64,000 nt of DNA from Typhlomys cinereus (lineage: Eukaryota; Chordata; Mammalia; Rodentia; Platacanthomyidae), in assembly GCA_023101885.1 (NCBI GenBank), contig JALPQD010000233.1, forward strand, positions 3,494,083-3,558,082, read 5' to 3'. Shown piece by piece: positions 1-13,206 of the stretch (its first letter is position 1; each line of letters begins with the position of its first letter). The position numbers and the translations under genes are program-made. A model generated the notes under the pieces. The model was given only the letters and a program-made list of their open reading frames with translations, was not told the DNA's origin and searched no databases.

Positions 1-862
1 ATATCCTTGGTCCTACCCATCTTTATTTAGGTTCTTACATTCTTGCTGTCCCCTCTTCCACAACTTTCCTTGAGCTTTAGGATAGTCCGGTTGGTCTGGT
101 TCCAGGTGAATAATGTAGGGTCTTTTGTGTTCTGAATTATGGTTTGTTGTTTTCAGTTTTGCTTTTCCTGCACTGCCTTTGGCTGCATCCTGATTGGTAT
201 CAAAGGTCACCTCCTAACCAAAGATAAAAAACTTTAAATGAAGGTAGATGGAAGAATAGGAGTAGGACACAACAGTGTGTGTGCGTGGGGGGAGGGTCAG
301 TGTCCCATCTGCAAGATGGTTACCATCTATCTGCCAGTCTCTGTATCCTCCCTGTTCAGTCACAAATTGCTACACCAGATGTCAGGCTACTTACTTGCAA
401 TACTTGATGTGGCCTATTTTTTCTACTTAAGTGTGATCCCCTATCTCCTTTTTTTGAGGTCCTCCTTCCCCTTCCCTGCTTTGCAATTACGGTGGGTATT
501 ACAGAGATTTACCTTTGAATTTGTTATTAAGTGGGTTTGGAACTATGATCCACTTATTAGGAAGTACATACGGTGTCTAACTTTCTGTGTCTGGGCTACT
601 TAGAAATTGAGATACATATAGAATTGAGAAAATGATTCATTCAATATTTTTTCTAATTCCATACATTTCTTAGCAAATTTCATTAATTCATTTTTTAATG
701 GCTGACTAGTATTCCATTATAGAAATGTACCACATTTTCATCATCCATTCATCAACTGTTGGTCATTTGGGTTGATTCTATGACTTTGCTATTATAAATA
801 GTGCTGCAATGAATACGGTTGCGCTCATGTCACTGTAATGAATTTGTGCATTATGGGGCATT
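1..862 (-). mobile_element. L1 3' end: ORF2 C-terminus and 3' UTR, cut by window edge
   Basis: Read on the minus strand, about 862-650 encodes the end of L1 ORF2: the stretch around 690-790 is the decayed form of the familiar 'MWYI.TMEYYSAIK' coding block, followed by the ORF2 stop region. Positions 650-1 match, segment by segment, the 3' UTR of the plus-strand L1 at 34600-35500, including the 'aaaagcaaaactgaaaacaac' stretch near 130-170. The element continues beyond base 1, so its poly(A) tail is not in the window. The open frame at 238-603 on the opposite strand lies entirely inside this element and is not a gene. Family membership is clear from the internal copies; the subfamily name is unknown to me. 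Confidence 0.85.
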
Positions 863-1659
863 GTTAAAGTGCCTTGTCATTTTTTTTACAGTTTTCTAAG
901 TAGCAGATGAATTTAGAAAAAGATTAGAAACAGAGAGAGACCTGTTGATATCCTGGCAAAGTGAAGAGGACCATCTAATACAGGACAAGCTACAGTCACC
1001 AAGCAAGGTTAGAATGTACTCATTTAATTGAATAGAAAAGGACTGCGTTGCTTGGTGCTCACTATAAGAAACAAACTTAAGCCACTGAGATCTCATCTAA
1101 AAAAATAAGTAAAACTTGCATTTTCTGTGTCTTTCATTATGTCCCTGTCTCATTAGAGTTTATACATGGATTCCATTGAAATGCTTTTAGTTTTATGTTT
1201 TTTTCAAACCAGGTATAAGTTACTTAGAATATCTGATATGTTTTTAATTGTATCTGTTATTTTGAATATGTTTGACAATTTTGATCATGTTTACAAGTTA
1301 TTAGAAAAAAAATTTAAAAGCAAAAACATCTGATCCTTATTTGTTAAGTCAAATATGTCTTAGTTCTTATTTTTATGGCATTTAACTAATGTTTTCAAGT
1401 AAGCACTTGAGACTTATGTCTGTGTTTATTATGCTCCACAATACTTTCCCAAAATGCTATGGTTGTTAATCAGTAAAATATATAGATAAAGATAAACAAA
1501 GAGTCATTTGTCTGCCAATGACAAATAAACTGCAGTAAATTTAGATTACACATTTCGAAGTAGTCCTTCAATTCATAATATTACATTTACTCATTTGAAG
1601 CTTTGGTATAAATATTTTGATTATTTAAAATAAGCATATTTATAGACAGGACCATGATA
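863..1659. other. AT-rich intergenic stretch, nothing recognised
   Basis: No coding signal, SINE head, LTR end or tandem array stands out. It may include more of the flanking old L1 copies, but I cannot support that from the sequence. Confidence 0.4.
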
Positions 1660-3280
1660 ACCTTTTATGACATTTACATTTTTATTAAGAGTTTTTCAAA
1701 ATTTTTACAAACAAAATGAGTTGTCATCCATGCCATCTCCAAAACTTTGCCCTATTCTTCCTTCTGTAATCCATCACTGTCATTATTGCCCTAATGTCTG
1801 CTTGTGTGGACCATGGGGCTCCCTTCAGGTTGTCTATACAAGTAGGGGACAGGCCTCTGTGGCAGTATATGTAGTTCTTCAATGGGAAAACCCATTAATG
1901 GGGACTGTCTCCTTCACTTGTCTAGCACCTGCCCCTATAATTCCCAATAGGATTAGTTATTTCCCCTGATATCTTCTCTAGTCCACGAGAAAATGTTGAT
2001 ATGCCATCCATTTGTAGATTTGATGGGTGTAGATCTCATTACAGTGAGTTCCTGGATTTAGCAACCCTATTATGATAGGTGTGATCTGGTCTGTACCTCC
2101 CCACCTATAGACGCTTATAATTTGAACATTCCTTCTGACACAAGGTTTCCTGAGCCTCAGAATGGGTAAAAATTTGGATATCCTGATTAAGGCTGAGAAT
2201 TTTACAGTCCCAAATGCTCTGCACCCTGGTGGATTGTGGTTTTCAACTTCCCTATTATTCCATTGCAAGAGGCTTCATCTTGGCTGAGATTTGAGATTTT
2301 TTGGAGCTTATTTTTTTTATCTAAGGATATAATGATAAGTGTTTAGATAGCAGTTTATCATCAAGTATTTATAGTTGATATTAAGGCATCTGATCCTGTC
2401 TAGTGTCTATTTTCTCCCTTTTAGCTGTTTTATGGACAGGTTTACCATACCAGGCATGTGTTCCCTACAAGGGGGAGGGGTAAGAGCTTGAAGCTAGTTA
2501 GCAAATAATTGATCACCTGAAAGCAAGCCCCACTCTTCACTGTGTCCTACCTTGTCTATAAATTTTTTTCTTTCATAGATGCCTTATTCATCTATTTGTC
2601 TGTGTTCTCTAGTTTTCATTCTTATGGGATCATATCCCACACCAATGACTTATGTTTCTGCCATTTGTGGATGTTATAGAAGATTCTGTTTGATTACATC
2701 ATTCTATCTTAATGATAAATTCCACTTATAAGGTGTGAACATGTGATATCTAGCTTTCTGTGTCTGGGATACTTAGGATAATTTCTTCCAGTATCATCTA
2801 TGTACACACAATTTTAATTAATTAATTTTTCTTGATAACTGAGTAGTATTCCATTGTGTATATGTACCACATTTTCATTATCCATTCATCTACTGTTGGA
2901 CATCTAGTTTGATTCAGTGTTTTGCTATTATGAAAAGAGCTGCTATGAACACGGATTTACATGTAACTCTGTTAGCAGGATGTGGTGTTCTTTGAGAATA
3001 TTCCCAGGAGTCATATGATGTTTCAATTTTTAACTTTTTTTGGAATCTCTTTACTGATCTCCATGGATGTTTTATTCCCACCATCAATGTATGATAGTTC
3101 CATTTATCCTATATCTTCAGCATTCATACTTTGGATCAGTCATTCTGAATGGAGTGAAATGATATCTCAATGTGGATTTAATTCACATTTCCCTAATGAC
3201 TAAGGAAGTGGAACATTTTTTAATATATCTGTTAGACATTTGAATTACATCTTCTCCAAAAGTTAATTTTTAGTTCCATG
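1660..3280 (-). mobile_element. Older, diverged L1 3' portion
   Basis: On the minus strand, 3270-2600 is a decayed ORF2 C-terminal region. The part at about 2830-2960 corresponds to the block around 'gaatggatgatgaaaatgtgg..c', and 2600-2760 corresponds to the region after the ORF2 stop. It is clearly more diverged than the copy at 1-862. Bases 1660-2560 look like its 3' UTR (pyrimidine-rich on plus, T-rich start), but this half is less certain. The frame at 2982-3203 is antisense noise within it. Confidence 0.6.
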
Positions 3281-3714
3281 GCCAAAGTTTGCATGTTATA
3301 TGTGGACTGCTAGTATTCCCATAAATTTATGGGACATGGCCTTCTTATTCTTTTGAATTTTTTCATTATGATTTAGGAAATTTAAGGTTAATTATTCAAT
3401 GTTGGTATAACAATGTACCCTAATATTGTTAGCATGTTTGCTTAAGTTAATGGATTAGTTTAAATAAGACTCTTAAAACAGCATCAAAGCAAATAAACTC
3501 TGATGAGATGAAACATTATTTTTCCAGTTTTAGCAATTAATTTTCTTTAAAATATCCACTTATCCATACACACAAACATTTTGAGCCGGGCATAAATGTT
3601 GCAATATAAAATCCACACACTGTGACGAAAACAGATGAAAAGAAAATAGAAACAGACTAGGAAGGGACACATTTCCTAGACCAAGTATTTTAAATCACAT
3701 GTTTAAAGTCATAT
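3281..3714. other. Unassigned intergenic stretch
   Basis: AT-rich sequence between the old L1 and a B1-like fragment. I see no gene and no recognisable repeat. Confidence 0.4.
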
Positions 3715-3815
3715 TCAAGATAAGCCAGGCGAGATAGAAAATACTTGTGATGCCAGGACACAAGGATCACATATTTGAGATCAGTTTTAGTAACATATTA
3801 ATAGTATGCCACAAA
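3715..3815 (+). mobile_element. B1-like (7SL-derived) SINE fragment
   Basis: The order 'gccaggcgagatag...cttgtgatgccaggacacaaggatcacatatttgagatcag' follows the B1 consensus blocks (variable-length left part, the 'ttgag.tc.ag' second promoter-box area), with heavy divergence. No poly(A) tail is obvious. Confidence 0.4.
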
Positions 3816-3882
3816 ATAGCAGAAATTATAAGATATCAGTGGTAGACTTTCATGCATATGTACAACACAGTAAAAGTAAAAT

Positions 3883-3884
<2 letters not shown>

Positions 3885-3919
<35 letters not shown>
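3885..3919. repeat. (GT)n microsatellite
   Basis: About 17 uninterrupted GT units. The valine/cysteine-rich open frames across it are artefacts of the dinucleotide repeat. Confidence 0.95.
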
Positions 3920-3922
<3 letters not shown>

Positions 3923-4020
3923 CTTTGTTCCATTTACAAGTTGCCCAGTTGCTTCAAATATTTTTGGTAGAGATACTTTTAAACTCAGAAGTTATATGAA
4001 GCCTTTCCAGATTTTTAAAA

Positions 4021-4310
4021 CTTTATTTTGTTTATTTATTCTGTATGTGTTTTTGTGTGTTTATATGTGTGTTTATGTGTATCAGAGAGTACTGTGTGTC
4101 CACGTATAGGCCCAAGGATGAACTTGGGAATGATCCTGGATTGCGTCTACTTCCTTTTTGCTTCACTCTGGGATTTCCCTGTCTCTGCCCACCAAGGCCA
4201 GGAGTACAGGCTACAATGGTTTATGCCTGGCATTTTCATATGGGACCTGGGATCCAAACCCAGAACCTTCTACTTGAAAGACAGAGTCTTAGCTCCTGAT
4301 CCCAGTTTTC
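4021..4310 (-). mobile_element. tRNA-derived SINE, older subfamily
   Basis: Read on minus, it runs from a decayed tRNA-like head near 4300 through the body ('gggaatcatcctgg'-type block near 4120-4140, 'ctctgggatttccc' near 4167) to a TG-rich tail near 4040-4090. It is flanked by an approximate 17-bp target-site duplication: tttccagatttttaaaa at 4004-4020 and a copy with one mismatch at about 4308-4324. This is the old form of the SINE seen in young form at 34937-35252. Open frames here (4028-4321, 4045-4299) are shadows. Confidence 0.75.
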
Positions 4311-4324
4311 CAGACTTTTAAAAT

Positions 4325-5679
4325 TTTCTCTTAGAAAACAGGTATCTAATAGTTTTTGAAAGCAAAAACAACTATAAATGTGATAGATCTGAGGCAATGA
4401 AGGAATACCAACTTTGGAGCGTTTCAGCAGATTTTACTTGAAAAAAATGTTTTGACTTTCTACTCTCTTAATGAGTTTGCTGAAATTCTATTAAACGAAG
4501 TCTGTATTTTATTCTTTTTCAGTTGCTGGGAGAATGTGCAGGAATGTCTTTAATATTTACAATGTTTATTATCAGAAATTATATGTCAATTTAGCAATTG
4601 GAGGTTCAGAACTTATCTCAATAGATATTAAGGAAGAATATGTTAGATATGGAAGGCTTAAAGCATTAAATATATGAACATTTATTTATGGTCCATTTAT
4701 TAAATGGATAATAAAAGTCTATTTAAATGAATACATTTATATATATATATATTTGGTATGGAAAAATCAGGAAAACATTCAAAGCAATTAAAATTTTTGA
4801 ACAATAGGTGGACTTTTTCTTCATAAAAAACTCTGTTAAGCCAGGTAAAGTACTAGAAATAGAAGCAATCTTTTATATATAATTATATATGAATATAGTT
4901 TGATAACCTTCATCATTTGTATACTAATTATGAATGGAATAGAAATTTATATGGAGTGAACACAAATTATATCACATTGCATTGCTATACAGTAAGTACA
5001 TGAATGATTAAATATCATCTTGACATAGAGAAATTGGTTATTAGTTCAGTTTCAGTTTTCTGTGCATGAGTCATGATCACTGATAGGGTTATATAAAGCA
5101 TGATCCACCAGGAGTAATAGGTAAGTCTGTGTGTCCAAGGAACTGCTCAGAACACTTACAGAAATAGGGTGGAGGGTTAGTGCTCACAGAGTAAGAATTT
5201 GTGAAGAAACATTTTTCTATTACCCTTTATATGTTGGATATCCGATTACTATATTGTGGCCATGGTTAGCATGTGGGGAAGTCTAGGCTCAGTGTGGCAG
5301 GGTTTTCTGCCAAGCTTTCTTTATGCGTAAAATCAGTGTCAGTTCAGTTAATATTGATTTGAAGACTATTGGAAAAACCTTGCTTTCAAAATTTGTTTCT
5401 TTGTGACTTTAGACTAATCTCCCTTGCATGTGCTAGCTGTGGACTGTGGACTGTGGGTTGTGCTTAGCTCAGAAAGACCACTGTATGAGCTTGAGTCTTG
5501 ACCATCTCTATTTTTATAGATGGATAACAGAAACTATTTCCAATAAATTCCAATTCATGCTTCAAATCTCACTAATTTTGAAGTTTTGGCTTCAGTAAAG
5601 CCCCAGTTTCTTAAATGATTCTCTTAATTAGATTAACCACACCAAAGGGACATATAGGTATTAAAATTTGTCACACCAA
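4325..5679. other. Intergenic, no recognised element
   Basis: AT-rich, with a short (TA)n run at about 4739-4752. No gene or clear repeat family is visible. Confidence 0.4.
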
Positions 5680-5960
5680 ATAAAACTATGTCAACAATGA
5701 AATTAAACAGCAGTGGCTGGACAAGAGAGGATGAGTCTCTCTACCCATAGGTCTGTCCATTGAAGGGTCACTAACACTGCCACAGATGTCTGGATTCTTA
5801 CCAGTACTGGCACCACAAAAGAGGCCTGTGGTCCATAGTTGGAGGGGGACATGAGAGTGGGGGAAACATGGCTGGATTAGTGAACAGAAGCGAGGGATGA
5901 GGGGATAAGGACATATACTCATTCTGTTTTTATATGAAAACTGTAAAAAATAAACATAAA
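5680..5960 (+). mobile_element. Possible old L1 3' UTR fragment
   Basis: A purine/G-rich run (about 5840-5905) is followed by 'acatatactcattctgttt' and an A-rich end at about 5940-5965. This is the same layout as the young L1 3' ends in this window (G-rich tract, 'gtgtacctattaagtttgtatgag', A-rich tail) but strongly diverged. The 78-residue frame on the minus strand is not supported as a gene. Confidence 0.35.
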
Positions 5961-7994
5961 AAATCAGGTCTTAGCAATGAATGTATACAATGTCAACATC
6001 TGTATTTTGTTTCCAAATAAAAAGTAGGATCACAAAACTAGAAGATTCTGTTATAAATTCATGGCATCATGAGCTATTGAGATTGTTTAGTGGGAAAGAA
6101 ACCTGTTTGAAGACATGGAATCTTTATCCACAGAAGCCCACATAGTGGATGGAGAGGAACAATTGCTAAATGTTGTTCTGTTGTCTTTGTGAACACATGG
6201 TATGTGTGATGTTCACTAACACATGCTTACTCTCTAATAAATAAAATAATCTCATCGGATTTAACCTTTAAATTTTGCTAAGCCTAAAACTTCTTCATTG
6301 GAACAAAAATAAATAAATAAACAAATAAATTAATTAATAAAAGATTCTATACAGCCACCTTAATCACTCTATTAATGCTCATGAGAGTTAAGTTTAAATC
6401 TAATCCCATTCATTTTAATTCCTCATTAAACTAAATGGTGTTCCATCTGTAGCATAATTGAACATATTCCTAATGAGAAAACAGTAATCACTGAATTCAC
6501 CATTTACACACTGGAAATGGATCAGATAATATTCTTCATCCTGTCTGCTAAACCAGGCCAAGACTGCTGGGTTAACTACTACTGAGAAATTATGTGGCTG
6601 ATTTCAACAAGTCATTGAAAAAGTATGATCTATTAAAATGTCCATATGCTTGTTAAAATTGCAAGGGGAAAACATATGGCATAAAACTTACTCATTTAAA
6701 AATAGATAATTATTTTTATATAAATATGATGTATGAATCCCTCTTTAGAAAATTTGGACACAATAACAGATGCTCCAACATTAAAATATGTGCCTAGTAA
6801 AAATAAGGTCTACAGTTTAATTATGCAGAATAGAAATGAAAGAATATTTATAATACAGTAAAATGAGAGGATATTTTATTTCTAATAGCATATACTAATG
6901 CATTTTACACAATTCTGAAGTGCTGAAAGCAAAAATCAAAGCAATTTAAGATTTTCCACCTGCTTTTTGACATCAGTTCTTTAGTTCTTAACAAGAAATC
7001 GGGATAGTTTTTGCCTATTTCTGCTGTGCTTTCTATGAGGAATTACATTTTACACTTATTAAGCCTCTATGCAGATTTCAGGTGTGATTTATTTTCCTCA
7101 AATGAATGAATTACATTGTAGATGGAAACATTATTACAGTATGTTTCTGGAGCAGTTTCCACTTGTGGACACACAGCAGAACTTGAAGGTTTAACAGGAC
7201 TCTTTTTCCGCCTAGGTCTTGCCAGACTCTCATGAGAAGATTTTGATCAGTCCTTTAGCTTTTTATTTATTCTCTACATATAATACCTTAAAATACTCTC
7301 TTCATCCTAAAGATGTAGATCAAACGACATAGCAATGATGAATAATATATAGATTATTATTAGAGAATAGCAAATCAATAGTATAGTGTATTTAAATGAT
7401 ATCATTCTTATAAGAATATCAACAATGGAAAACTGATGTTTTTTATACAGACGTGACCAGAATCAGACTCCATAGATCATGAAAACAAAAGATAACTCAA
7501 CCTTAACTTCAAATAGACTCAGCACCATACTATTTCCCAGTTTCTATCTTTCGTTTTGCTTATTTGAGTCATGTTTCCTTATGGAGCAGAAGAGCCATTC
7601 ATGAAGATGGTTTTGATTTTTTTTAAATGTTTCCAAATCTGTAGTTTCAGAGAAAATAACCAGATATAATTGTGTTAAAAATGTGAATGGAAACTTTTAT
7701 GACTTAGGAAAGCCTGGGTCAGGCATTTGTCAGAGAATCCAAAGAAAAGAAATTCAATGCCAAACAAATTAACACTCTCTATCCAAATCCTATGACTAAA
7801 CTTGTGAACTCTGTGGGACACATGTTCAAAACACATAATGACTTGACCTTTTATAAAGAACAACCATGGCTGATTTGAATAATGTAAATGGAAACAGTAA
7901 CTCTTATAAAACAGTAACATTTGTTTGTTTGTTGCAAAATTATTCCATTATTGGAAATACAATTTTATTGTTATTATTGTTGTTGCTGCTGTTG

Positions 7995-7995
<1 letters not shown>
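5961..7995. other. Intergenic, no recognised element
   Basis: AT-rich. A degenerate (AAAT)n run at about 6306-6345 could be the tail of an unrecognised retroposon. The frame at 7675-7920 has no recognisable features. Confidence 0.4.

Positions 7996-8038
<43 letters not shown>
7996..8038. repeat. (TG)n microsatellite
   Basis: About 21 units, adjoining the SINE fragment to its right and preceded by a (TTG)-rich stretch. Confidence 0.95.
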
Positions 8039-8040
<2 letters not shown>

Positions 8041-8137
8041 TATTCGTGTATGAATTAAGGCCCTCTTGCCATGGCACACATGTATAAATCAAAAGAAAAC
8101 CTCAGATCAGTTCTTCCTTTTAGTCTTGTTTGACATA

Positions 8138-8140
<3 letters not shown>
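8039..8140 (-). mobile_element. B3/B4-like rodent SINE fragment
   Basis: The 'ccatggcacacatgtat' block, a 'ctcagatcag' stretch and 'ttgacataaggtctctct' resemble the 3' part of rodent composite SINEs read in reverse. It sits between TG and TC arrays that probably expanded from it. Confidence 0.4.

Positions 8141-8190
<50 letters not shown>
8141..8190. repeat. (TC)n microsatellite
   Basis: About 25 TC units, interrupted only at its right end. Confidence 0.95.
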
Positions 8191-8194
<4 letters not shown>

Positions 8195-10009
8195 TATGTA
8201 TGCAAGTCTAGCTCACATAAGTAAAATATTAAAACTTGGTAATACTTTAGTCATTACCCAATCCAAAAAATGATTTAAGATTATTTAGAAGATATTATGC
8301 AATAATTATGACTTAAAGAATTTACGATGTAGACCTCAGGGTTAAACAGAATATTTTTACTGAGAGTCTCCAATTGAGTCTAAAATGTTAATGATTAATT
8401 AAATGTCCAGGAAAATGGGTTTTCACTGGCATCAGGCTGCCAAATTTCAGCTAAAGGAGGAATGTTCTTTCATTTGGACAAATACTGATCTCAACATCAG
8501 ATTGCACATCCTGTTAAAACTTTTCTGCTAATTATTTCATAGAAATAATTACTTAGCTGTACACATACATAAAGCATTCCTTTACCCTGCTTTAAGTTAA
8601 TAAATTACAGGAAAGTGGCATAACAATATTCTGCACATAATTTTAATAGAATTCTGAACCTTATCTAGATCAAAATTATTGCAGTTATTTCCATAGTTTA
8701 AATACTGTCCTGAATGTAATCCAGAACTCAGCATAGAGTTCAGAGAAATACCTACTAATTTCATCTTGGTGCAGACATAACAAGTGCTTATTAGAGTTGA
8801 AAAGGTTCTCCCAACATGGGTCAATATAATATAGCGACACAATTTACTGTATATGTGCTCTTTTGAGTGACAAAATGTCCTTTAAGTGTATTGTGTCATT
8901 CAATCTTGGAAGAATTCTGAGAAGTACCATTACTTCTTTATGGGAAATAAAGATAAACTTCACAGAAGTCAAGTAGACAGCCCATTTGTGAGCATTTTGT
9001 ACTTTTCAAATCTTGCCAGTCCTTGAATGATAGATCAAAATTTTATTTCTCAAGAATTTGACTTTTGTATAGGTGTGTATGAGAAAAATTGCAGTTTTTG
9101 ACTTTCTTAATAGAGTTCCCCAAACTGAGGTATGAGTTCTGAAGTATGGGAATTTTATTAAAAACTGCAATTTATCTTAATCCTTATATTTAATATAGTA
9201 GTATTATGATTTTAATGCCTTCAATAGCATAGGTTAAAGCTAAGCATTACACTAAAAGTATACATTTTAAAAATTAACAAATCTAACGTTTATAACCAGC
9301 ATCAAGTTTTGGAGAATGAATAAAAAGTTTCAAAATTTAAGGTTTTCTCTTCATATCCACTGTACTTACAATAATGTGATAGACATTAGACAGAAGTTTA
9401 ATTGAAAAATTCTTTTCTTTTGATCTCTCTTTTCTACTTACATGATAATAAGTCAGTATGGAAGCTCATAGCAATAACAGTATTACTCCCTTTTCCTAAA
9501 ATGATTCTTTTGTCTTGATTCTATCTTCATCCCACACTGACCATTTATTTGACCATTTATTAAATAACATATCGTTGAATGAATTTGTGCCCCACAGCCA
9601 GGTGATCCTATTTGATATTGCTCAAAGGAAAGATCACCTTATTGGTGCAGATTTTCATGGATTTAAATATCATATAAATGTCCTGTTCTATTTTCATTGT
9701 TGCATTCTTCACCTGACTAGATTTTCATTGTGCAAAAAAAATTTATCTCACCATATTTCTTTAATGGGTATATTTGACTTCAATTTGCTATTAACTTTAC
9801 GTTTCAGTTTCTCCATTTTTATACCTGTTTATTCCATCTATATTTTGAAACCAATATTAAAGACTAATTTCCCTTTGTCAGTCTATGTAGAAATTCTATA
9901 TGCTAGTTTGCTCACCTGGAAGTGGTGGAAGGCAAGTCTCTATCCTATGTCATTTTATTGCATTGATCACAAAGTTGATATCTTGTTTCGGCAAAAGAAG
10001 GAAATAAAG
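8191..10009. other. Intergenic; contains a 165-residue open frame of unknown status
   Basis: No repeat family is recognised. The frame at 9515-10012 (plus) is the longest in the window, but its product is rich in F, I, L, H and S as expected from random AT-rich DNA. I see no domain, signal peptide or promoter, and it runs into the GAAA array. I treat it as chance. Confidence 0.4.
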
Positions 10010-10400
10010 TGAAGGAAAGAGAGGGAGATAAGAAAGAAAAAGAAAGAAAGAAAGAAAGAGAGAAGAGAGAGAGAGAAAAGAAAAAAGAGAAGAAAGAAAG
10101 AAAGAAAGAAAAGAAAGAACGAAGAAAGAAAGAGAAAGAAAGAAAAAGAGAAGAAGGAAAGAAGAAAAAGAGAGGAAGGCAGGAGGGAAGAATCTGAGGA
10201 AGGGAGGGGGAGGGAGGCAGAAAAAGAAACGCGACAAGAGCTAGACGCGAAAAGAGAAGAGTGACGGAAGACGGCAGTGAAGCAAGCGTGCAAAATGCTA
10301 AAATTGACAGAGAAAGAAAGAAACCAAGGACTATGAGTCAGAGAAAAGAGATAAGAGAAGGGAAAAAAGTGAATAGAAGGGAAGAATAGATAAAAATGGA
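10010..10400. repeat. Long imperfect polypurine (GAAA/GGAA)n array
   Basis: From about 10013 to 10210 almost every base on the plus strand is A or G, with GAAA, GGAA and GGGA units; it decays into mixed purine-rich sequence to about 10400. The charged lysine/glutamate frame (10009-10197) and the antisense Phe/Ser frames are products of the repeat. Such tracts can form triplex DNA. Confidence 0.9.
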
Positions 10401-12439
10401 AAGAGTGGATATTGGATGATTCCATATATAAATAAAAGCTATTATGCACAGTGATCTTGACATATGAATGGGACTTAATATTTGCTTGGATGGGAGAGAA
10501 AGAACTACATTTACTTGTTTTTGTCTGCTGATTTAAAAAAATCCACTTTTCAATTACATTTCTTAATTTTCTGACTGTTTTATAACAATCTTAGCTTCCA
10601 TTTTGTAAGCACAACTCATGCATAGTCTTTCAAAAATTCCTTTAATTAAGAACAACTTGACTCTCAACATTACTGTTGGTTGAATTTATACATGAATGCA
10701 AAATAATGAGTTTAGCATTCACACTATGCTATTGTTTTTAATATATATTTCTTATGTTTTCTTAAAGTATGAATATGATTTAAGTTTTTTTTTCTTTTTG
10801 AGTAAAAGAAGAAGTATTTTTGTATTTTACTGTTCACTTCCTTTTCTTCACCCTAGCCTCTCATCTGTGGCAAGCAAGCAGAAATAATTATTTGAACTAA
10901 AAATTGAAGAGCAGCTGTGTTAATGAAAACATTTGTTTTCATTTATATTACATTCACATACCTAAAGAATTATGCAATGGTTATGTATTTATAAGTCAAA
11001 TGTATGTGTATCATAAATAAACACAGGGATAGAATCAGTTAGGATCCAGAATTTGTAGTTAAAAGGACGATATAAACTATACAAATAGACATGAAATTCC
11101 ATCTCTTTGTCTCTTGGGGAAATGGTATAGTTTGACATCATTTTCTATTTAATAAATAATAACTGAATTTCTTTTCCATTAAGATAGTACAATATTAAGC
11201 ATATTTATGATTGCAGAGCTGCCAATGAAGTATAGTTGAAAAATGATAAGATGTTATGACATTTGATTGTCCAAAGGCATTAGAAAGCTGGAAGCAAACC
11301 TTAGCAAAATTTATTTATTAATAATGAAACTACATAAATAATAGAACAAATGTCACTAATTTTAATGGCACTAATATCTAAATAAATAATTTTTATTTTG
11401 GTGGATTCAGATGTTTAAATATTAAGTAAGCACTTCTATGTCTGATTATGATATACAGAAAAATATCATTGCTACCATCCAAGCAAGACAAAGCTAAAAA
11501 CAAATCCGTTTTGGATTCTCTAGAAATCTCTTCTGTCTTGGAAAGTTTCCTTCTGAGGAAGCATGTGAGTCCTGTGCATATAAGAAGTCAATAGACTTGT
11601 GAAGTGATAACTGCACATGACAGTTCTGATGATGAGGTAGAGACTCTGTGAAAGCCAGACATCTGGAGGCTGTAGACAAGAGGAAATTCACACTCTAGGT
11701 CTAAAAGATCACTACTGTGAATTTCCAAGAAGCATCTTCATGGATCTAGTGAAGAAAATTTATTGTAAAATATAATCTGGTCATACTTCAAAAATAAAAC
11801 CTGCTTTCCAAAACTAGGAAGTATTCTAGCTTTCAAAGAATGTTGTTCAGTTTTACCTTTCTTTCTAATCTCCAAAGGACAGTGGAAGTTCTAAAATCCT
11901 GGAGAAATATTTCTGAAGGTCAGTATGTATGGACATGCACCTCTGCATGCTGAAAATTAATTTGTTCTCCAAATTCTAACTAATATAAAAGGAATCTAAT
12001 ATTTAAAAAGGAATGATGTAATGTAAGAGGGGAAAGATATAGATAGATTCTATGTTGGGAACATTTATAATTTTACATCTCTATCATTTACAACTCACCA
12101 TCTGACCCTGTCTGTAAGTAAAAATGCATACATACACATATTTGCTCATGAAGTACTATGAGGAATTCTTTGGTGTTTAAACTTCCCCTTGCTATTGACT
12201 ACCTATTTCATCTCTTCTATGTTACATAGAGAATATATTAAAATATTGATGTCATATCTCACCAAGAGAATAGCCCCAAATGTAGAACAATTGAAATGAA
12301 ACTCAATCCAAGACTTGTACATATAAAAAAATTCTTAACACAAACAATAATATTAGTCAGTTCTGACTGTCTATAACAAATCCTGATTAATAAAATTATT
12401 ACAACACTTTCTAAAAGGAAAGAAAAAAGTTATGAAGAC
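10401..12439. other. Intergenic, no recognised element
   Basis: AT-rich. The minus-strand frame at 11494-11691 has no recognisable feature. 11490-11760 is less AT-rich and may be an unrecognised old repeat. Confidence 0.35.
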
Positions 12440-12599
12440 CAAATATCTTACAACCATTCTCAGCTATAACACGTATGCTGGACTTTTCAGACAAGAAACT
12501 TGAAATAACTCCATATGCTAAAGACCCTAATGGAAAAAGTGGACATTAAGCAAAAACAGATGGGAAATAAAAGGAGAGATAGAAATACTATGAAATAAA

Positions 12600-12775
12600 A
12601 ACTCCAGGCAGAAATTGTACAGTCTGCACTTCTGGCCCTGATGAGTTGAGTCTGGGAAATTCCAGAGTGAAGCAAAAAGGAGGTAGAAACAATCAAGGAT
12701 AATTCCAGAATTCAACATTGGTCCTTCACAGGAACATACAGTGTTCTCTGATATACACTCCAACAAAAATTAATT
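12600..12775 (+). mobile_element. tRNA-derived SINE, older subfamily, 5'-truncated
   Basis: The body blocks 'ctctgcctggag'-like, 'agaattgt..agtctgcacttctggc', 'gggaaattccagagtgaagc' and 'aatcaaggataattccagaattca' are the plus-strand form of the SINE body seen reversed at 12967-13206. The tRNA-like head is missing. The weak minus-strand frames here are shadows. Confidence 0.65.
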
Positions 12776-12960
12776 AATTTAGTAATAAAAAGATATTCAA
12801 TTAATTTTATTTACTTCATCTAATAATATTTTTAAAATAAATTTGAGATATACCCCATGACATATATTGTAAATATGTCCCTCTGCTCTGTCCAGTCCAT
12901 ATGTGGTTTCACAAGAACATTCCTTATCTCTAACATTTCCTTTCAATTATTTCACACATG
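12776..12960. other. Unassigned, between two SINEs
   Basis: AT-rich spacer, probably part of the old L1M host sequence. Nothing specific is visible. Confidence 0.3.
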
Positions 12961-12963
12961 TGC

Positions 12964-12966
<3 letters not shown>

Positions 12967-13010
<44 letters not shown>

Positions 13011-13206
13011 ACTTCTGGAATCATCCTCAATTGCTTGAACTCCTTTTCCCTTCACTATGGTATTTCCCAGGCTCTACTCACCAGAGCCAGAAGTGCAGGC
13101 TATGCAGTTTCTGCTTCAAGTTTTTATGTGGAACCTGGAATCCAAACTCAAGGAACTTCTGTTTGGGAGGTTAGTCTTAATCCCTGAGCAATCTTTCCAG
13201 CCTCTG
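12967..13206 (-). mobile_element. tRNA-derived SINE, older subfamily, with (TG)n expansion in its tail
   Basis: Minus-strand SINE. The tail is a (TG)n array of about 20 units at 12967-13007, followed by the body (13010-13140) and the tRNA-like head ending near 'ctgagcaatctttccagcc'. A young L1 3' end has inserted at its head with a perfect 17-bp duplication (13190-13206). The overlapping frames at 12857-13488 are artefacts. Confidence 0.8.

Noticed and set aside
238..603. 121-residue plus-strand frame
   Set aside because: It is antisense to an L1 3' UTR on the minus strand.
9515..10012. 165-residue open frame, the longest in the window
   Set aside because: Composition is that of random AT-rich sequence, there is no domain or exon context, and it runs into the GAAA array.
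10009..10197. Highly charged Lys/Glu/Arg frame, and Phe/Ser frames on the opposite strand
   Set aside because: Direct translation of a GAAA/GGAA microsatellite.
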